A stretch of DNA of 5,690 nt from contig DUKK01000230.1 of assembly GCA_013329355.1 (NCBI GenBank), positions 1 to 5,690 of the forward strand, given 5' to 3'. The stretch is from Candidatus Poseidoniaceae archaeon. Its GTDB lineage: Archaea; Thermoplasmatota; Poseidoniia; Poseidoniales; Poseidoniaceae. Every line of letters begins with the position of its first letter. Position 1 is the first letter of the stretch. Made by a program: the position numbers and the translations under genes. Below, in pieces: positions 1 through 5,690 of this stretch. A model generated the notes under the pieces. It was not told the DNA's origin and did no database searches. It was given only the letters and a program-made list of their open reading frames with translations.

Positions 1-29
1 ATTCAATCTTTCACTAGAATCCAGTAGAA
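1..29. other. Short flank past the end of the minus-strand synthase gene
   Basis: These 29 bases lie beyond the stop codon of the 431-residue synthase. They hold a 7-base direct repeat (TAGAATC at 15-21 and 25-31, the second copy running into the stop region). I see no convincing terminator hairpin, but the stretch is too short to judge what follows the gene. Confidence 0.4.
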
Positions 30-1325
30 TCAAACCGATGGGAGTAAGCCTAGCCTTGAAAGTCCGTTCCACACCGGGTCAAGAATCCTTGGCAACATTC
101 TGTGCCTGACGTATACCGCTGCCGCTAAACTCATTTTTTGTAATTTGTTTAGTTTTACACGCTTGGTAAATACATCGCCTTGCTCTTTTTCGATTTGACG
201 CAGTATCTTGTCATAAAAGGCGATCATCGCGGCAGGGGAATACCTGGTTCTTCTTGGCAACAATGGTAGCAATTGTCTTGCTTCTTCTAAGTAACTTCTG
301 GCTCTCCTAGCGTAATGGTAACAATAAGGCTCCCAAGTTTTGTTAAGGACGACTTTACCATCAAGTTCTGACTCTTGAATTCCATTCTTCTCCAGTTCAT
401 CTAGCGGCAGATATACTCTATCTCGCTCGATGTCTTCTCCGACATCCCGTAAAACGTTAGTGAGTTGCATAAAAATGCCCCAAGATTCTGCATACTTTTT
501 GGCCAGGGGGTCATCGTATCCGTAGATCTCTATACACATTAGACCAACTACTGAAGCAACTCGGTAACAGTAGTCATACAATTCATCAAAGGTTCGATAT
601 CGGTTATTATACAGGTCGTCCTCCATGCCGGATATCAGATCATCAAAGACATTCCTGGTAATCGTATATCGATTAACAGTATCCTTAAGGGCCAAGAATA
701 CAGGGTCAGTAGAATAAACATCTGTGTAGCAGGTTGAGAGTTTTTTCCTAAAGAAAAACAACTGAGTGATTTTGTTTAGATATGACTCTTCGTCAAGGAT
801 TGTCCCCCTGTTTTGTAGTGCTTCCAATTGTTCACGGTAAGCGGTCGCTTCGGGGTCGGTTTGTCCAACACTTCCCGGAAATCGGTCGGCCCAATCACCG
901 TCGGCGATATCGTCTGCACGGCGACAAAACGCATAAACAGCACACATCGCCAGTCTTTGTTCATCGGGCAAATATTTGAATGAATGATAGAAGTTACCAG
1001 CTTCTTGAATGGTTAATTTCTCACAGTATTGGTATGCGAGTTTGAGTAATTCCTGCGGCGGCTGCTCTGACCATATTGGTGCATCAAGATTTTGAAACGG
1101 GTCTACCAATTCATTTTTTTCGCTGATACCAATAAATGCAACACCTTCGCGGAGTGCCTCCATAGCAGTTACGCTGACTGCTTTAACAGCATCCCTTGCT
1201 AGAACAACACCGGCCCTCAAACGGTCGAGAGTGGTCATCTTTTGTGTCGGTGCGCCACTTTCCCTAGATTTGGCGTTACCCTGTAGTGGGAATAACAAAT
1301 CCAAAGGTTTGCGGCGTTCCAACAT
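30..1325 (-). CDS. Squalene/phytoene synthase family enzyme (CrtB/HpnD-like) with N-terminal extension
   Basis: Predicted head-to-head prenyl synthase joining two farnesyl or geranylgeranyl diphosphates to a cyclopropyl intermediate and then a C30 or C40 product. Seen: first Asp-rich motif DDIAD at residues 138-142 within YAFCRRADDIAD; LISGMEDDL at 230-238; DYCYRVASVVG at 251-261; second Asp-rich motif DVGED at 294-298 within LTNVLRDVGED, followed by RVYLPLDEL. Catalytic motifs are complete, so it should be active. The catalytic domain spans about 96-390. The first 95 residues are extra compared with the usual 270-340 residue family members; residues 31-66 look like an amphipathic helix and may aid membrane contact (inference). 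It lies 143 bases downstream of a second, distant paralogue on the same strand. The ATG at 1325 is poorly placed: the good SD is 22 bases away, with a mini-ORF between. Met30 is an alternative start but has no SD. Phytoene, dehydrosqualene and presqualene synthases cannot be separated by eye. Confidence 0.9.
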   Translation of the reverse strand: MLERRKPLDLLFPLQGNAKSRESGAPTQKMTTLDRLRAGVVLARDAVKAVSVTAMEALREGVAFIGISEKNELVDPFQNLDAPIWSEQPPQELLKLAYQYCEKLTIQEAGNFYHSFKYLPDEQRLAMCAVYAFCRRADDIADGDWADRFPGSVGQTDPEATAYREQLEALQNRGTILDEESYLNKITQLFFFRKKLSTCYTDVYSTDPVFLALKDTVNRYTITRNVFDDLISGMEDDLYNNRYRTFDELYDYCYRVASVVGLMCIEIYGYDDPLAKKYAESWGIFMQLTNVLRDVGEDIERDRVYLPLDELEKNGIQESELDGKVVLNKTWEPYCYHYARRARSYLEEARQLLPLLPRRTRYSPAAMIAFYDKILRQIEKEQGDVFTKRVKLNKLQKMSLAAAVYVRHRMLPRILDPVWNGLSRLGLLPSV

Positions 1326-1327
1326 CC

Positions 1328-1336
1328 CTATCGCAT
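1328..1336 (-). other. Three-codon mini-ORF (ATG CGA TAG) in the leader of the downstream synthase
   Basis: On the minus strand, an ATG 11 bases after the SD opens a frame that stops after one further sense codon. Its TAG ends two bases before the ATG of the 431-residue synthase. This ATG is closer to the SD than the annotated start, so ribosomes might load here and re-initiate. Alternatively it marks a one-base deletion: adding one base before TAG would join this ATG in frame to the synthase. The codons are seen directly; any role is inference. Confidence 0.4.
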
Positions 1337-1347
1337 TGCTGTATCAG

Positions 1348-1355
1348 TCCTCCTT
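1348..1355 (-). promoter_or_regulatory. Strong but misplaced Shine-Dalgarno of the 431-residue synthase
   Basis: The minus strand reads AAGGAGGA here, a near-perfect anti-16S match. It sits 22 bases before the ATG at 1325, much longer than the usual 5-10, and 11 bases before the mini-ORF ATG. It directly abuts the foot of an upstream hairpin. No GTG, TTG or ATG start in frame with the gene lies between it and 1325, and an in-frame TGA at 1344-1346 limits upstream extension. Confidence 0.6.
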
Positions 1356-1356
1356 T

Positions 1357-1382
1357 TTGATTGCTTTGTTACAAAGCATCAA
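1357..1382 (-). promoter_or_regulatory. Leader hairpin next to the SD, between the two synthase genes
   Basis: An inverted repeat: TTGAT-T-GCTTTG (1357-1368) and CAAAGCATCAA (1372-1382) pair over 11 bp with one bulged base and a 3-base loop. In the minus-strand transcript it is followed by an A-run and then AAGGAGG, not by a T-run, so it is not a standard intrinsic terminator for the synthase operon. Its contact with the SD suggests an effect on translation or mRNA processing (inference). Loop size and stability were judged by eye. Confidence 0.45.
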
Positions 1383-1468
1383 TCACTGAGGCAAACAATA
1401 AATTTTGATAGGGCGATCTGACCAGTGCATAAAAGTGGGGCAAGTTTTTACTTACTTAAGCCGCTGGG
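1383..1468 (-). other. Rest of the spacer between the two synthase genes
   Basis: This stretch follows the TAG of the 340-residue synthase. A short AGCC/GGCT inverted repeat lies just past the stop, but the stem is only 4 bp and I would not call it a terminator. No clear promoter or small gene is visible, so read-through from the upstream synthase is the simplest reading. Confidence 0.35.
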
Positions 1469-2491
1469 CTATATTTTACTATCTCTGTTTTTCTCAAGTA
1501 ACCTTTTGACTCCGCCAGGTATTAGCAAGGCCGTTAACAATTTCCTTGCATATGATTTAATCTCATCGCGCGTTACTTTTATCCGGTCTGACGCATCTAG
1601 GATATTTCCTTCACGCAACAATGTGACAGTGCGTTGTCCGATTAGCACCGGAAGCATACACGAGGCTTTTAGCCTAAATTGGGTCTCAGGTATCATTTTT
1701 ATGTATTCGATTGCAGCATCAAGATGTTCATTTGTCAGGTCTAAATATTCATCATAAAGTGGTCTGAATTTGTCAATATTGTTTGGATTGAGTAAGTCAT
1801 CTGGAATCAATCCGTGACGCGACAATTCATCTGATGGGATGTAACAACGCCCAAACCTCAGGTCTTCCGGAATATCTCTGAGGATGTTAATCATCTGCAA
1901 CGCTTTGCCAAAGCGAATGCCCTTCGCAAAGAAATCTTCCTGCTTATTGTCATCCATTTTAATCAAATGCGCAAGTGACATTTTAGTCCAAAAAACACCC
2001 ACACAACCAGCGACTCGATATGTGTAGTCATCCATCTCTTGATTATTCTTTAAAGCTGAAATATTGCCTCCTTCTTTAGCAGGACCAAACCTTTGCAGGT
2101 CGAGAATTTGTCCACCAACAATAGTATCTAGACATTCTAGCATTCTCTTCTGATCATTCTTGTCATAAATGTCAAGTGCATCAACAACATCCTTAACATT
2201 CTTGAGTAAATCAGCCTCGTTCGGATTTTCTTGGATTTCAGCTATTGCAGAAAAATCTGGAAGTTTTGCTGATTTTTCTTGAGCAGCATCGTTATACTCT
2301 CTTATCAATTTCAGCAAGACCTCAGTTTCTCCATGCTTTGAGTCAGCAATCGTATCTGCTACTCTTGCCAGCAGGTAAAGCAAGCCTATTTGGCCCCGTA
2401 CCTTTTTTGGTAGGTATCTCAAGGTGGGGTAAAATGATCTGGAGGTTGTTTTCAGCAGATTGTCTATGCCATCGTTGACCAATACTGACAT
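1469..2491 (-). CDS. Squalene synthase-like (squalene/phytoene synthase family) enzyme
   Basis: Predicted farnesyl-diphosphate farnesyltransferase or related condensing enzyme, making squalene or a similar product from two prenyl diphosphates. Seen: TTSRSFYPTLRYLP at 15-28; first Asp-rich motif DTIAD at 46-50 within YLLARVADTIAD; DYTYRVAGCVGVFW at 155-168, whose tyrosines match the region of the catalytic Tyr of squalene synthases; second Asp-rich motif DIPED at 206-210 within INILRDIPED, followed by RCYIPSDEL; and a C-terminal helix region LPVLIGQRT at 280-288. All catalytic motifs are present and 340 residues is normal for the family. From memory, the TSRSF...DTIAD form resembles the bacterial squalene-synthase branch rather than CrtB or HpnC/HpnD. 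The start is supported by GGAGGGG four bases upstream. It is the first gene of the minus-strand pair, diverging from the zinc-ribbon gene. Substrate chain length and NADPH use cannot be read here. Confidence 0.9.
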   Translation of the reverse strand: MSVLVNDGIDNLLKTTSRSFYPTLRYLPKKVRGQIGLLYLLARVADTIADSKHGETEVLLKLIREYNDAAQEKSAKLPDFSAIAEIQENPNEADLLKNVKDVVDALDIYDKNDQKRMLECLDTIVGGQILDLQRFGPAKEGGNISALKNNQEMDDYTYRVAGCVGVFWTKMSLAHLIKMDDNKQEDFFAKGIRFGKALQMINILRDIPEDLRFGRCYIPSDELSRHGLIPDDLLNPNNIDKFRPLYDEYLDLTNEHLDAAIEYIKMIPETQFRLKASCMLPVLIGQRTVTLLREGNILDASDRIKVTRDEIKSYARKLLTALLIPGGVKRLLEKNRDSKI

Positions 2492-2495
2492 GATT

Positions 2496-2502
2496 CCCCT
2501 CC
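2496..2502 (-). promoter_or_regulatory. Shine-Dalgarno of the 340-residue synthase
   Basis: The minus strand reads GGAGGGG, separated by AATC from the ATG at 2491. Strength and spacing fix this start and contrast with the poorly spaced start of the downstream synthase. Confidence 0.75.
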
Positions 2503-2527
2503 ATTGGTGACCACCGACTAGTTGTTA

Positions 2528-2557
2528 TTGACCCTATGGTAAAAACAGTTTCAAAAT
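2528..2557 (+). promoter_or_regulatory. Candidate sigma70-like promoter for the zinc-ribbon/helicase pair
   Basis: TTGACC (5 of 6 to the -35 consensus) is followed after 18 bases by CAAAAT (4 of 6 to the -10 consensus). It would give a leader of about 120 bases before the ATG at 2684. This assumes a bacterial host; if the host is archaeal the match is meaningless. In such AT-rich DNA a match of this quality can arise by chance. Confidence 0.25.
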
Positions 2558-2683
2558 GTAATTTTCTTAACTATTATTCAATTTACAAATCAAATAAAGT
2601 AACCCGTAACTATTGTTTTTTTTATTGGAATTGATAGTAAGCCTTTATTGGGAATTAACTTAGCGTCTCGATGAGGGGATAAC

Positions 2684-4072
2684 ATGCAGTGCGACTCTTG
2701 TGGCGAAGAGATTCCAGCGGACAGTATATTTTGTCCGGAGTGCGGTGCTCGCCAAGATCTGTCCCGAGCAGGGGGTTTCACTGCACCTAACTCAGTTGGT
2801 TTGTCTGGACAAGATGTGACTGGCGGTAGGAATTTTGGTGTTGTTTCAGGGGAGGCTATCCGTCAACAGAGGGAGATGTCAATTTCCGACCCAAATGCAA
2901 TTTCGCCTGAGTTAATGCGACAGATTGCCCAAAATATGCAAAATCAACAAAATATCCCACCAACCGGAAATTTCCCACCTCAAGGCTTCCAAAATCAGCC
3001 CCAACCCCAACCCAGCCTAACTCCACAGGCTACAGTAAATAACCTTGGAAATATCCAACAGTCCAATGTTCAAAATGTAATGTCACAGAATCAATCGACG
3101 TCACCAACCGATGAAATGGTCAACCGTTTGGCTGAGGCAGAGAAAGCAATGAAAAGCGAACGCCGAAATCAGTGGTTGAATATGAATCAAGCATCTGCTT
3201 CTAACGTGTTGTCAAATCTGGGGGCAGATTTACCAAATCACTTACGCAACGAAACTAATGCAGCCCAAGAAATCCTAACAGGTGCTCTGGGCGGGGCAAC
3301 GGATGCGCCAAACGATGCATTCTTGCGTCGAATGTGCGAAGTTGCAGTCAGACGCGTTGCGCGCAAGAGAGGCGTGGCAGTTGAAACACCACAAGCAAAA
3401 CTCGCTGATGATATTCTAACTGTAAATATCACCTTCATTGATGATGGACGTGTTCTAGATACGCCGGAGGAGTTAATGAACGCCTTTGAGCACGCAATTC
3501 AGACAGAAATAGCGTTAAAGGGATTTGATTATGTCGCTGAGATAAATCTCTATCGCTCCAAAGACGGTGAAATAGAAAATCTCTCTGATGCGGATAACGA
3601 GGAAGAAATGTTTGCCTGCGAAATCTGTGACGGACTGGTTAAGGAGAGCGACACAGAGTGTCCTCACTGCGGTGCAGTATTCGAAGATGAGGATGACGAG
3701 CCAGAACCACCGGTTCGTGGCCCACCAAGAGGTGGCCCTCCACGCGGCCCATCGAGAGGGGGCCCACCGGGCGGACCATCACGGTCAGGCCCTCCGGGCG
3801 GCCCATCGAGAGGCGGTCCTCCACGCAGTCCGACAAGACCAAGTCCTCCAGGCGGTCCATTGCGCAGTCCGCCGAACAAACCAAGTCGCAGTCCACCATC
3901 TGGTGGTCCTCCGAAAGGTCCGAGTCGTAGCCCACCTTCAGGTGGTCCTCCAAAAAGCCCGAGTCGCAGTCCACCGTCCGGTAGTCCTCCAAAAGGTCCT
4001 AGTCGCAGTCCACCGTCAGGTGGGCCAAAAGGTGGTCCTCCAAAAGGACCAAAACGAGGTCCTCCAAAATAA
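2684..4072 (+). CDS. Double zinc-ribbon protein with basic Pro-Gly repeat tail, function unknown
   Basis: I do not recognise a named family. Seen, in order: zinc ribbon with Cys3, Cys6, Cys17, Cys20; Gln/Asn/Pro-rich, probably disordered linker at about 76-140; helix-rich charged stretch at about 143-200; mixed segment at about 210-300 (with DDILTVNITFIDDGRV at 242-256) that looks folded; second zinc ribbon with Cys312, Cys315, Cys326, Cys329; acidic patch EDEDDEPE at 334-341; and a tail from 345 to 462 made of Pro, Gly, Ser, Arg and Lys repeats. Both ribbons have the same CxxC-x10-CxxC spacing. There is no signal peptide or membrane segment, so it is likely cytoplasmic. The ribbons plus basic tail suggest binding of nucleic acid or a protein partner (inference). 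The start is supported by GAGGGG five bases upstream. A helicase gene follows after 16 bases, probably in one operon. Alternate frames open across the tail are artefacts of its repeats. Confidence 0.85.
   Translation: MQCDSCGEEIPADSIFCPECGARQDLSRAGGFTAPNSVGLSGQDVTGGRNFGVVSGEAIRQQREMSISDPNAISPELMRQIAQNMQNQQNIPPTGNFPPQGFQNQPQPQPSLTPQATVNNLGNIQQSNVQNVMSQNQSTSPTDEMVNRLAEAEKAMKSERRNQWLNMNQASASNVLSNLGADLPNHLRNETNAAQEILTGALGGATDAPNDAFLRRMCEVAVRRVARKRGVAVETPQAKLADDILTVNITFIDDGRVLDTPEELMNAFEHAIQTEIALKGFDYVAEINLYRSKDGEIENLSDADNEEEMFACEICDGLVKESDTECPHCGAVFEDEDDEPEPPVRGPPRGGPPRGPSRGGPPGGPSRSGPPGGPSRGGPPRSPTRPSPPGGPLRSPPNKPSRSPPSGGPPKGPSRSPPSGGPPKSPSRSPPSGSPPKGPSRSPPSGGPKGGPPKGPKRGPPK
3731..3865 (+). repeat. 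Five 27-bp in-frame tandem repeats (GGPPxGPSR units)
   Basis: Inside the tail of the zinc-ribbon protein, residues 350-394 form five 9-residue units: GGPPRGPSR, GGPPGGPSR, SGPPGGPSR, GGPPRSPTR and PSPPGGPLR. The DNA repeats with the same 27-bp period but with many third-position changes, so the copies are not recent. The unit is arginine-based. The last units drift before the array hands over to a 39-bp repeat family. Confidence 0.85.
3884..4027 (+). repeat. 39-bp in-frame tandem repeats (SRSPPSGGPPKGP units), three full and one partial
   Basis: Residues 401-413, 414-426 and 427-439 are SRSPPSGGPPKGP with small changes (KSP in the second, GSPP in the third). Residues 440-448 start a fourth unit that is cut short and runs into a GPPKGP-type end. 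DNA units start at 3884, 3923, 3962 and 4001 and share long identical stretches such as GGTCCTCCAAAA, closer to each other than the 27-bp units upstream, so this array probably expanded more recently. The basic residue moves from Arg only to Arg plus Lys. Confidence 0.85.
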
Positions 4073-4074
4073 GT

Positions 4075-4079
4075 GAGGA
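4075..4079 (+). promoter_or_regulatory. Shine-Dalgarno of the helicase gene
   Basis: GAGGA lies just past the stop of the zinc-ribbon gene. It is 9 bases from the ATG at 4089 and 6 bases from an in-frame GTG at 4086, so both starts are possible; they differ by one residue. ATG is chosen as the stronger start codon. Confidence 0.55.
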
Positions 4080-4088
4080 ATCATAGTG

Positions 4089-5690
4089 ATGAGCAATAGA
4101 TTGCCCGGATTCGGAGCAATTAGATTCAATGGCAAGCTTAGACCATCACAAACCGCTGCGGTTTCAGTCATTGAACCTCAGTTAGATGTTCAAGGAAAAC
4201 ACCTGCACATAGTTGCTCCACCAGGGTCAGGAAAAACAGTTCTTGGACTGTATGTTTGGGCCAACTTGGTTAGGAAACCCACCCTCGTTCTGTCACCTAA
4301 TTCTGCAATACAAGCACAGTGGGCAGCAAGAACAGATTTGTTTGATTTAGATGGCAAAGATGAATTCATTACTACCGATCCAAAAAACCCGGGTTTACTT
4401 ACCTCACTAACATACCAGTCAATTACTATGCCAAAAAGAGGCGGCGAAGAATTAAACGAGGCAGCTGTTGACCTTTGGACAGAGAATCTAATATCTAATG
4501 AAGAGGCGCTAGATGAAGAAAATGCACTAGGTTGGATTGAGGACTTAAAAATAAAAAATATCGATTATTATGAAGAACGACTTTCGGTCTATAGAAAGAA
4601 GGTAAGAGATGAATTTTCTAAACATGGAAATGCTTTGTGGACATTGAGTGAATCGGCAAAAAATAATCTTCAAAGATTGAAGGAAATTGGCATTGGGATG
4701 ATAATTCTTGATGAATGCCATCATTTACTCCATCATTGGGGAAGAGTTCTCAATGAAGTTAGAGAGTATTTCGATAACCCAATAGTTCTTGGTTTGACAG
4801 CAACTCCTCCAGATTTCCAACATTATGATGAAGAAGATGCTAAAAGGTATCAGGAATTTTTCGGCGAAATCGATTATGAGGTACCGGTGCCTGCACTGGT
4901 TCGAGATTCAAATTTAGCACCATATCAAGATCTAGCATTTTTTGTTCGGCCATCACAAAATGAGTTGAATTATGTCGCTAAGGTTGATGAAGAATTTCAG
5001 GCACTTCTCAATGAATTGCATCTGGTGCAAGATTATCCAAATGCAACTTTACCTATTGACAGATGGGTGTTCAAAGCCCTTGAGGAGAGGAAATCACCTG
5101 GTGGGAAAAAGGCAGAATGGGAACAATTTAACAAAAGAAATAGTGGATTTGCCAACGCAGCAAGAGCATTTTTGCTGAACACAATTGGTAGTATACCTGA
5201 AGGGGTCCCGAATCCACCAGATTATTTGTTAGATTCTTATCAGAATAAATTGGCTATTTTGAGGCCTGTCCTTGACCGTTACGTTAGGCATGGATTACGA
5301 AGGAGTGAGAGTGTATTAGACCATGAAAAAGCAGAATTAATCACCCAACGTTTGAGAATGCTAGGCACTCAAATTACTGAAACTGGAATACGACCTTGTG
5401 CGTCTCCAGTAGGGAGAATCATGGCTTATGCATCCACTAAAGTCAAGGCTATTTCTACAATTTTAAGCTCCGAAATGCAAGCTCTAGGTGGAGATATTAG
5501 AGCAGTAATCATCACTGATTTTGAGAAAACCTCAGCCACGACTTTGGTTAAAGGTGTTATGGATGATGAGGCAGGGGGTGCTGTTGCCGCCTTAAGACAA
5601 GCAGTTCAGTGTGATAATGTAGACCTGCTAAATCCAATATTAATGACCGGTAGTACGGTACTAGTCGATGATGACCTTGCAGCAGAATTT
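4089..5690 (+). CDS. Superfamily 2 DExH-box helicase, 5' part (3' end beyond window)
   Basis: ATP-dependent helicase or translocase of the DEAD/DEAH (XPB/type-III-restriction-like) SF2 group. 534 codons are visible with no stop. Seen: LRPSQ at 17-21 (Q-like motif); Walker A APPGSGKT at 43-50; motif Ia region TLVLSPNSAIQAQW; TYQSI at 108-112; Walker B/motif II DECHH at 208-212, followed by LLHHWGRVL; motif III GLTATPP at 235-241; then EFFGEIDYEVPVPALVRDSNLAPYQDL-type text around 257-285. Residues 447-480, including RAVIITDFEK at 471-480, look like the start of helicase lobe 2. Motifs V and VI are not in the window. About 90 residues separate TYQSI from DECHH, a charged insert larger than in compact SF2 helicases; from memory, uncharacterised actinobacterial helicases share this insert and the HWGRVL and LAPYQ motifs. 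It starts 16 bases after the zinc-ribbon gene, probably in the same transcript. Substrate (DNA or RNA) and role (repair, transcription, defence) are not shown by the sequence. Confidence 0.9.
   Translation, partial: MSNRLPGFGAIRFNGKLRPSQTAAVSVIEPQLDVQGKHLHIVAPPGSGKTVLGLYVWANLVRKPTLVLSPNSAIQAQWAARTDLFDLDGKDEFITTDPKNPGLLTSLTYQSITMPKRGGEELNEAAVDLWTENLISNEEALDEENALGWIEDLKIKNIDYYEERLSVYRKKVRDEFSKHGNALWTLSESAKNNLQRLKEIGIGMIILDECHHLLHHWGRVLNEVREYFDNPIVLGLTATPPDFQHYDEEDAKRYQEFFGEIDYEVPVPALVRDSNLAPYQDLAFFVRPSQNELNYVAKVDEEFQALLNELHLVQDYPNATLPIDRWVFKALEERKSPGGKKAEWEQFNKRNSGFANAARAFLLNTIGSIPEGVPNPPDYLLDSYQNKLAILRPVLDRYVRHGLRRSESVLDHEKAELITQRLRMLGTQITETGIRPCASPVGRIMAYASTKVKAISTILSSEMQALGGDIRAVIITDFEKTSATTLVKGVMDDEAGGAVAALRQAVQCDNVDLLNPILMTGSTVLVDDDLAAEF

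Larger units (their letters stand above)
2492..2683. promoter_or_regulatory. Divergent AT-rich intergenic region
   Basis: This 192-base spacer separates the start codons of the minus-strand synthase pair and the plus-strand zinc-ribbon/helicase pair, so it should contain both promoters. It is clearly AT-richer than the flanking genes and holds a run of eight T (around 2616-2623), an 8-base direct repeat TAACTATT (2568-2575 and 2607-2614), and imperfect repeats ATTGGAATTGA and ATTGGGAATTAA near 2625-2658. No minus-strand promoter stands out. The short near-palindrome TGGTGACCA (around 2504-2512) next to the synthase SD is too weak to call an operator. Confidence 0.5.

Noticed and set aside
782..979. 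Short antisense frames on both strands within the synthase genes (also 776-964, 2245-2478)
   Set aside because: They lie wholly inside genes with complete family motifs and show no start signals or domain.
1357..1382. Reading the hairpin between the synthases as a rho-independent terminator
   Set aside because: In the direction of the synthase transcript it is followed by an A-run and an SD, not a T-run, and the stem is AT-rich.
1425..1757. Plus-strand 110-codon frame with a hydrophobic start, antisense to the 340-residue synthase
   Set aside because: It overlaps the C-terminal coding part of a well-supported enzyme and has no SD; the hydrophobic look comes from the antisense of charged codons.
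2590..2781. Minus-strand 63-codon frame across the divergent spacer and the zinc-ribbon start
   Set aside because: It would overlap the start of a well-supported gene antisense, with no SD and no recognisable product.
3639..3992. Minus-strand open frames of 117 and 71 codons across the repeat tail
   Set aside because: Repetitive GC-rich DNA keeps antisense frames open by composition; their protein text is just the repeat read backwards.
3731..4027. Regular repeats as a CRISPR array or minisatellite outside genes
   Set aside because: The repeats are in frame, adjacent without spacers, and encode a continuous Pro-Gly-rich tail ending in a normal stop.
2684..4072. Collagen-like protein
   Set aside because: The tail lacks a sustained Gly-x-y triplet period; units are 9 and 13 residues with PP and SR steps.
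3588..4076. Long plus-strand open frame (162 codons) overlapping the zinc-ribbon protein
   Set aside because: It lies in another frame of the repeat tail; its His/Val/Ala-rich text mirrors the Pro-Gly repeats, and it has no SD or recognisable domain.
4089..5690. Calling the helicase a component of a named defence system such as DISARM or a type III restriction enzyme
   Set aside because: Only general SF2 motifs are visible, no methyltransferase or nuclease partner lies in the window, and the 3' end is missing.

Overview
The window carries four protein genes arranged as two divergent pairs: two isoprenoid synthase genes on the minus strand (30-1325 and 1469-2491), and a zinc-ribbon protein gene plus the 5' part of a helicase gene on the plus strand (2684-4072 and 4089 to the right edge). 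There are no RNA genes, CRISPR arrays, insertion sequences or attachment sites that I can support. No gene-free stretch exceeds 192 bases. The genes are compact, start at ATG and mostly have good Shine-Dalgarno (SD) sequences, so this is a prokaryote of moderate G+C (low to mid 40s percent by eye). I cannot place it firmly. The synthases look bacterial. Paired zinc ribbons with long Pro-Gly-Lys/Arg tails remind me of proteins from uncultured marine plankton, including Marine Group II euryarchaea, but that is an impression from memory.

Left half (minus strand, read right to left): the upstream gene (1469-2491) encodes a 340-residue squalene-synthase-like enzyme. The downstream gene (30-1325) encodes a 431-residue phytoene-synthase/HpnD-like enzyme with about 95 extra residues at its N terminus. 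Both retain the two Asp-rich motifs that bind Mg-diphosphate, so both should be active head-to-head prenyl condensing enzymes. They are separated by a 143-base leader holding a hairpin, an SD and a three-codon mini-ORF, suggesting that the second gene is controlled separately or that its start is disturbed. Together they would feed farnesyl or geranylgeranyl diphosphate into squalene/hopanoid/sterol or carotenoid products; the final product cannot be read from this window.

Centre: a 192-base AT-rich divergent intergenic region (2492-2683) must hold the promoters of both pairs.

Right half (plus strand): the 462-residue protein has one four-cysteine zinc ribbon at its N terminus, a Gln/Asn/Pro-rich linker, an unrecognised folded region, a second zinc ribbon with identical cysteine spacing, an acidic patch, and a 120-residue basic Pro-Gly tail built from two tandem repeat families (27-bp and 39-bp periods). 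Sixteen bases downstream starts a superfamily 2 DExH helicase (534 codons visible, cut by the window edge). Tight spacing suggests co-transcription and possibly a joint role in nucleic-acid handling. This pair is the best candidate here for an undescribed system, but its function cannot be named from the sequence.
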